Positions 58,023 to 64,000 of a stretch of DNA of 64,000 nucleotides are shown one piece after another. A program made the translations under genes and the position numbers. The first letter of the stretch is position 1. Each line of letters starts with the position of its first letter. Under the pieces are notes generated by a model, which was not told the DNA's origin, made no database searches, and worked only from the letters and a program-made list of their open reading frames with translations. This DNA is from Berberis thunbergii. Taxonomy: Eukaryota; Streptophyta; Magnoliopsida; Ranunculales; Berberidaceae. The stretch spans positions 434,001 to 498,000 of the forward strand of contig QNQO01000551.1 of NCBI GenBank assembly GCA_003290165.1, given 5' to 3'.

Positions 58023-58890
58023 TATTGGATACAAATGTGACAGTCGTATGATTTGAGTTTATAACAAGTGCTATATTGCCCCGATATGAAATTGAAAATG
58101 AAGTACTTGAATATGGAGGCAATACATCAACATGTGCTACATTCCACAACCATAACAAACTAATATGAAGTAAACGAAGTGAGGCAACAGACCCAAACCC
58201 TTCCTAATACAGACGTTGGTGAGAAATTGCAAACCCTATTACTATTAATTCTCCCTTTAGTACTGCTACTTCCAAATGCTTTGGCTTAACAAATCTTCAA
58301 TTTGAGATGTAAAATGATTCCAAGGAAAGTTCTGATTTCGGTTAAATACAAAGAATAATTTATAACTGACAACACAAATACAAAATTCTTCCAAATAATG
58401 AAGATGTAAAAGCCATTGAGTGTGGAAATCCCCATGTTTCATAGAGAATGAGCAAATCTGTGCAGCTAAATGGTGATAATAATCTAATTTCCCTCTTGAC
58501 TTCACAGGTCCTGAAAGCTTTCCTAAGACACCGATTCTCCGTGGCTGGATCAATCACCTGTTCTATCTTTTACATAGTGAATGGCACAAAAACCTATTAA
58601 GCAGAAGCCTGGTACCTGTTCACAAATCTACAGTTGGAAGTTTGACGCTGATGAAACCCCCTAAACTTGAACATTTTCACAAAGTCGTATTAAATATTTT
58701 TCTGTTGACGTGAATTAGGAGTCTCCCTTTTTTGCAGTGAAATTCCCACTGCACTGCGGGTCAGTAGTACTGAACAATTGAAGGCAACTATATTATACAT
58801 TTATATCAATTTCCGGCATTGAGGAAACACAAATCATACACTGGGGAAAAATGTGAAAATATTGTACACATCTCACAGAACCTGGGTTGA
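58023..58890. other. spacer, probable 3' UTR of the following minus-strand gene
   Basis: No coding sequence is supported. The right part is expected to hold the 3' UTR of the gene ending at 58891. Confidence 0.35.
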
Positions 58891-61800
58891 TCAATCATCT
58901 GAACAACACCATGCGCAGGCTAAACATGATAATGTGGCGCAAAGCTGTGTACAAGCAATTGAACACTGGTTGTTCATTTTAGAGCAAACTTTAATGATGC
59001 ACATACAACAGCAACAATCACAACAATTTATGAGCTTTCCACAACAGCTAGAAGCCGCCTTGACAAAGACATCGCCTGCAAAATCTGCTGATTGCGATTC
59101 TCTAAATCTTGGAGGAGCATTTTCCAAAGTTGCAACCAAGTTACCAAAGCCAACACCGAATCCTGCCAACAAAATGATCTTGTGACCATTAGAGTCTGCA
59201 AGCTTCTGCACATCAATCTTGTATGGAACCTGTTGCAAAGAATTATCAGTGATCATAAAGAAATTTGTGTTTATCCAAAAGTCCATCAAGCAAAACAGAT
59301 ACCCCAGTGACGGCTCGTGATGTAACCATTTACCAAAAGGGTTGAGAAATTAGTGCAATATTGTTCAAGTATAAATAGCAAGAACAACAGTAAGAGCAAT
59401 GATGTCTGGTACAAAAAGCTTCTTTTAAATGGCAAAGACAAGCATAGTAAGTACAAACTGCATCCAATTGTCATTCGGTAGAGCTCAAATTTGAGAATCT
59501 TTGACTTGAAGTTAATGAGAACATTTTCTATGTTCGAACTTGTTAAGAGGCTCACTAATTGAATCAACAATCAACATGGTTGGATGGGTTGATTCCTCGT
59601 TATTTTGGGGCTGAATAAATCATTTTTCAGAGCTTTGATGCCCTAAAAACAGAGTTATATAATTTGTGTTTGTGCTGCTGCTGGGGAAGACATGTAGCTC
59701 TCAAGAAATAAGAAACACGTGACCTGTGCTTTCTAAAATTTCCAAGGGCACACTTGAGGTTTCTGAAAAACAAATTTCTTCAAATGACAAAAAGGCTCAA
59801 GTTTTCTTAAATTTTAGTAATGCCTCACCAATTCAAGCCTGCTTAACCAAGGCACCCTGCGGTAAATAAAATAAAAATTAACATGGACTCGGACAACTTC
59901 TGATCAGTGTTTTTGCTGATTTTTGTGTCATCAGAGCTCAAGGTTCAGATGCACGTTAAAATGGAACCCAGATGCCACAAAATATTCTCTTTGAATGGAG
60001 AGATTTATTTTATTGAGATGTTTATTATCGTTTAGAGAGGTTTCCGGAAATTCGTTACTTAAGAATACATTGTCTCTCTTTAAATATGGCTAGAAGACAC
60101 AACGTATAATCCTTGAAGAGAATAACTAAGAGCTGCAAACATACAACTTCCTCATTTTATTTAAATTTTCCTGGTTAGAAGGCTGTGACAAACAAGGAAC
60201 CGAGAACCAAATCCCAAAAGTTGAATCAATTGGAATTTCATGAATTATTTTGTGTCGATTTATTTGGTATTTATGTAATGTTATTATTACTATAGTAAAA
60301 TGATTGATGAATTCACATCCAAAGCTCCCACATGGTACCTGCTTCTTTTTCTTTAACTCAAATGAGTTGCTCAGAGAGTCCAATAATTAAATTGCAAGTA
60401 GAATCCAGAGACAACCATCTAGCTTGATGTCTTGAAGATATGCTTACCTCTTGTCTATCAACTGATTGGGCGCCTTGCTTCTGTCTTTCATTCTGAACTA
60501 TGATCATACGAGTATACTCAGATGGGACACCAGCATGTATGCTCATTTTCACAACCTGCAAGATAAGATAAACAACACAAGATACAGACTATTTAGTAGG
60601 AGATTAAGAGGGAACAAAACTAACAGAGGAAATGTAACTAACCACCTGATTTATGATGGTAAGATTATGGTCATATTAGGATAACACTAAGAAGACTTGA
60701 TTTAGTGGACACAAAACACCGAATCCACAAAACATGAGACGTCTCCAATGTAAATTTACTGCATCAGTTTCAAGGCTTTCTAAACTGATGTGGTCTTTCT
60801 CGATGGAAAATACATTATTTCAGGTTGGAGGAGCATCACTTTCAGCACGCGCACTTTTTGCAACCAATGGACCCCAAAAAAAAAAAAAATCAATCAATCG
60901 TAATGTGTTTAGCATTTGTGCAAGAAAACGTCAACCCAAGGGTCCATGATTAAACTCACAAACTATGTTGTCTGGGGTGTGAGGGGCTAGTGAAGACCTC
61001 AGGAGCCTTGAGAACCTCAGCACCGCAAGTCAGTTTTCTCTCTGCCCTTTGCATGCGTTTATGCATGCATAAACTCATTTGGAGGTACTTAACAATTAAT
61101 TGAACGGAAGCCACCTGTTCCAACACTGATCCTTGTTTTCATAAGAAGCGGAGTATAAACTTTGGTTATTTGATGAGTGCAAAATCAGATCAAGCTGTTT
61201 AAGTTGTTTGTCTGAGGAGTTTCCCTTACTTTTTACTTTTCATTTATATTATATTCTCAAACAAAAAGAATATCTAAGGGGTCTGAGATGAAGTGCTTTA
61301 ATGACAGCCCCTTGGTGAGGCGAGCACCGCCGCAACGGAGCGTTAGACAACAAAGCCCACATAAATGCATTTTTAGAGTTTTCTTTTTTGGGGGATCACA
61401 CTTCTGTTGCTGTGTGTCCCTTCCTCATTGCTAAACTGCCACGAATCCTTTGTTCACATCCAAGCTTTGAAGACGTTTTAGAAGGTGCATTAGTCAAGGC
61501 AGGTGTCTACTTGTAACACTCTTTCCACCCACCCGATATCCCCGACTTAAACACCTGCGGGAGTGAGGTTTTTACTGAAAAGGGTAGGTGTCATTTAAAG
61601 AGGAGTCACCACACTAGTGGATCTTTACAACGGTATGTTCTACTCATTATGAAACTAAACCACATGTTCCTGTCTTTACAGTGGTGAGGGTGTTGATTAT
61701 GTGAAATCCACATTTATTGTGGCTATAAATTATTCACAACCATGACATCATGGAATATCTTCCTAGATACACATGAAAATCATTATTAGGACTGACCAGC

Positions 61801-62079
61801 TCAATCTTGAATTCTTTGGTGTGTGCCAGGACTTACAATTTGCATTGCATTTCACACCTATGCATTGGAGTCTTGTACATTGTTCTAATTTATCAGAAAT
61901 CATTGAGAGGATTGTATATACAACTTGAAATTTAAGTATCAAGATCCATCATATCTTTACATTCCTTTATCAAAAAAATTTCTTTAGAAAATGAATGAAC
62001 ATACCTTTTCCTCAAGCTCTTTACTCTGAGAAAACCATGCTTGAGCAGTTAGTAAATTGATATCTTTTCCGATAGATAC
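58891..62079 (-). CDS. VIT/vWA-type (inter-alpha-trypsin inhibitor heavy chain-like) protein, C-terminal exons
   Basis: Three exons are visible on the minus strand: 62079-62005 (NLLTAQAWFSQSKELEEK), 60555-60448 (VVKMSIHAGVPSEYTRMIIV) and 59229-58891, with GT-AG introns, all phase 0. The last exon holds AGFGVGFGNLVATLENAPPR, FVKAASSCCGKLINCCDCCC and a tail with many cysteines ending CCSDD. The order and spacing match the C-terminus of plant proteins annotated as inter-alpha-trypsin inhibitor heavy chain-related, such as At1g19110, which carry VIT and von Willebrand A domains upstream. Those domains lie to the right of the window. The role of these proteins in plants is unclear; the Cys-rich tail may be palmitoylated or bind membrane (inference). 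The upstream intron is longer than 1 kb and appears to contain a gag relic. Confidence 0.85.
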
Positions 62080-63185
62080 CTGTTAACAAATGAAACAGTC
62101 ACACATTAGAATGCATATAAAACGTCCAGACATCTCGTTGTCCAGGTATAGTTTACTTTTATTATATGTATTTAGGTTGAGCTGGAGTTGAACCCTTCAC
62201 AATCTTTCTCTTCATAATTGTATTTTAAGTTTACTTATATATAAGAACATAGCAAATAATAAACTTTTTGAAAAGTCTTACTGAACTGAACAAAACCCAC
62301 AAAATATACCATAGAAACTGTTTATGACAGGTAAGCATGAACAACAGGAATTACATCTGAAGTAAACTTCCAATGAAAATGATTATCCGGTAAAAAAAAA
62401 TTGCAAAAAAACCCACCAAGGACACGTAGGTACTAGTATAGTACGATTCAAACCATCCATTTCCAGGAAACTTTAGTTTTCCTAATATCTTCGGCTTACA
62501 GTTAAATGGGTAAACTACCAGTTTCAGTTAAGAGCCTCCTCAAGTCTAAAGAGGAATTTTCTTCAGTTAATTGTTTAGATAGAAAAAACTGCTTTGTAGA
62601 GTCCTAGATTTTGCTGGTCACACTCTTATATGCTGAATTTAACCAGTTGAAGAGGTGGTGATTGGTGATCCAACGTTCATATTTCTTCGTATTGATTGAC
62701 CTGATCTCATTACTAATAATGAAAAGTTAACACAAAATACACAAATCTATTATGCTTCAAGTAGATAACCATGAAGACAACAATAGAACATGGAAACCGG
62801 AAAATGGGTTCAATTCCCTGTGGACCTTGCAACATTGAATGAATACAAAATGAAGTAATCTGGTGCAATGAGTTACGCAAAATATTATTTTAGCTAAACA
62901 AAGTATTATTATAATAGAACTAAACTATAACACAGCAAAAATTAAAATAAATCAATGATAAACCCTAATTTCAAATATAAAAAATAAACAAATATTTTTT
63001 CATTCAATCAACCAAAGAACAATGAACAATGCTTTGACTTATTTATAATCTCCCTAACTTTTTTGGCTAATAATGCCCTAACTATTATGGAATTAACTTA
63101 ATATGCTCAATTGCAATTAATACTACAAAACTAACTCATATTACTACCAGCTTTCATCAACCTCCCCGAATTGAAGAAGCTTGTC
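62080..63185. other. probable intron of the VIT/vWA-type gene
   Basis: No further exon of this gene was recognised between 62080 and the gag relic. The stretch is AT-rich; 62880-63130 may already belong to the retrotransposon. Confidence 0.4.
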
Positions 63186-64000
63186 CACAAGTTTCAAGAG
63201 TGCAAGTTGTGTCTTCCAACAAAGAGATAAGTTCGCCTTCACCATCAACGGGGGGTACGTGATCTATGCATTCTTATTCATCAATTTCGTCTGTCAATAG
63301 CACAGACTTTCCTTCGGACAATTACTCCAAACATGGCCAGGTTGACCACATCCAAAACACTTAAGAGGTCCATCAATAGTAGGCCGCGGTGGTACGAAGT
63401 GGAAGTGCATAAAGTCACCAAAAATTTCTTCTCAGAGCGATCATATCTGCTCGTTTAGCCATGTCTCAACCACCAAAAGTATATCAAATTCCTCCAATGC
63501 TAAGACAGACCTGATTCTACCATCCAAACCATGGTAGAAACGAAAAGTAGTTTATCTTTCTGGTTCTTGGGACTTAAGCGCACAAAATGTGGAATTATGT
63601 AGCGTAATTAGTAATTATCGCCTATTTAGGATAACTCTCATCAAGCGTCCAAAGAGATCTCACTCATAATCCAAAGGCATAAAAGTAGATCGCATCATCT
63701 CGCACATGTCATCCCAAGTGTTTATAGAAGGTAAACGCATATTTGCTCGACGTGCACATTCCTCCTGCCACCAAAGATTGGCAGTGCCCTTCAACTTGGT
63801 AGCCACTAACTTCACCACCTTCAGTCCTAGCGTGTTCTTAAAATCAATAATACGATCAATATCCATAGACTAATCCATAAAAGTGTCACCAAGCTTCACT
63901 CCATAAGAAGGCACTTCTAATTTCATTCTTTTATCATCCCGACGTTCCATCACTGCTATCAGCCAACCCAACTAATCCTTATCAACAAAATTACCCCACC
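63186..64000 (-). pseudogene. chromovirus-like Ty3/gypsy gag relic with zinc knuckle
   Basis: The minus-strand frame from the ATG at 63950 reads MERRDDKRMKLEVPSYGVKL, then a stop, then MDIDRIIDFKN, KVVKLVATKLKGTANLWWQE and TWDDMCEMMRSTFMPLDYE, the gag core, followed by stops. At about 63374-63309 is the CCHC zinc knuckle CFGCGQPGHVWSNC. Several stops and a frame change make it inactive. It is a different family from the Tat-type gags in the left part. The start of the gag and the LTR lie beyond 64000. Confidence 0.8.

Noticed and set aside
1..64000. CRISPR arrays, bacterial operons, phage or defence modules
   Set aside because: All repeats found are explained as plant transposons, tandem arrays or microsatellites; genes have introns and are plant families.

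Overview
The window is plant nuclear DNA, most likely from a eudicot. This rests on intron-containing plant genes (an EXO70, a pollen-type LRR receptor kinase, a GH28 polygalacturonase, a VIT/vWA-type protein with a Cys-rich tail), on many plant transposon families, and on AT-rich intergenic sequence with GT-AG introns. I cannot name the species from sequence alone.

Layout. Bases 1-24472 are almost entirely nested transposons. A LINE remnant is cut by an Athila-like LTR element, which is itself cut by a CACTA element (1-2940). Next is one LTR retrotransposon of the Tat type on the minus strand (3857-14307), with target duplication ATACT. It carries gag and protease only, an antisense ORF, and a tandem array of about 176 bp units. 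Each of its LTRs holds a further insertion: a TRIM in one, a hAT element in the other. Two more related elements follow, one on the plus strand (from 14368) and one on the minus strand (to 24472). They face each other and both have lost their 3' ends near 21453. A solo LTR, a hAT element and a fragment of an HSP90 gene lie inside the plus-strand copy.

Bases 24473-28850 are gene-poor and contain one clear hAT element. The genic part begins with a single-exon EXO70D-like gene (29032-30924, +), then a minus-strand TRIM with a C24 run, then a pollen receptor-like pseudokinase gene (35216-37535, -) whose reading frame is broken twice at or near homopolymer runs. A 165 bp near-perfect hairpin (41231-41395), a decayed TMEM205/DUF4149-like gene (42570-43452, +) and a Tourist MITE lie in the next spacer. 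A five-exon polygalacturonase gene (45264-55288, +) has introns swollen by transposons, including a hAT element nested in another hAT element. After a spacer with three tRNA-derived SINE copies comes the 3' end of a VIT/vWA-type gene (58891-62079, -), with a chromovirus-like gag remnant further upstream (63186-64000).

The host genes are unrelated to each other and show no sign of joint function. EXO70 acts in exocytosis. The receptor kinase and the polygalacturonase belong to families often linked to pollen and cell-wall growth. The noteworthy biology is in the transposon nest: gag-protease-only elements with antisense genes and element-borne tandem arrays, captured host sequence, and an LTR pair that supplies both an empty site and a filled site. 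I saw no sign of a novel defence, toxin or biosynthetic system.
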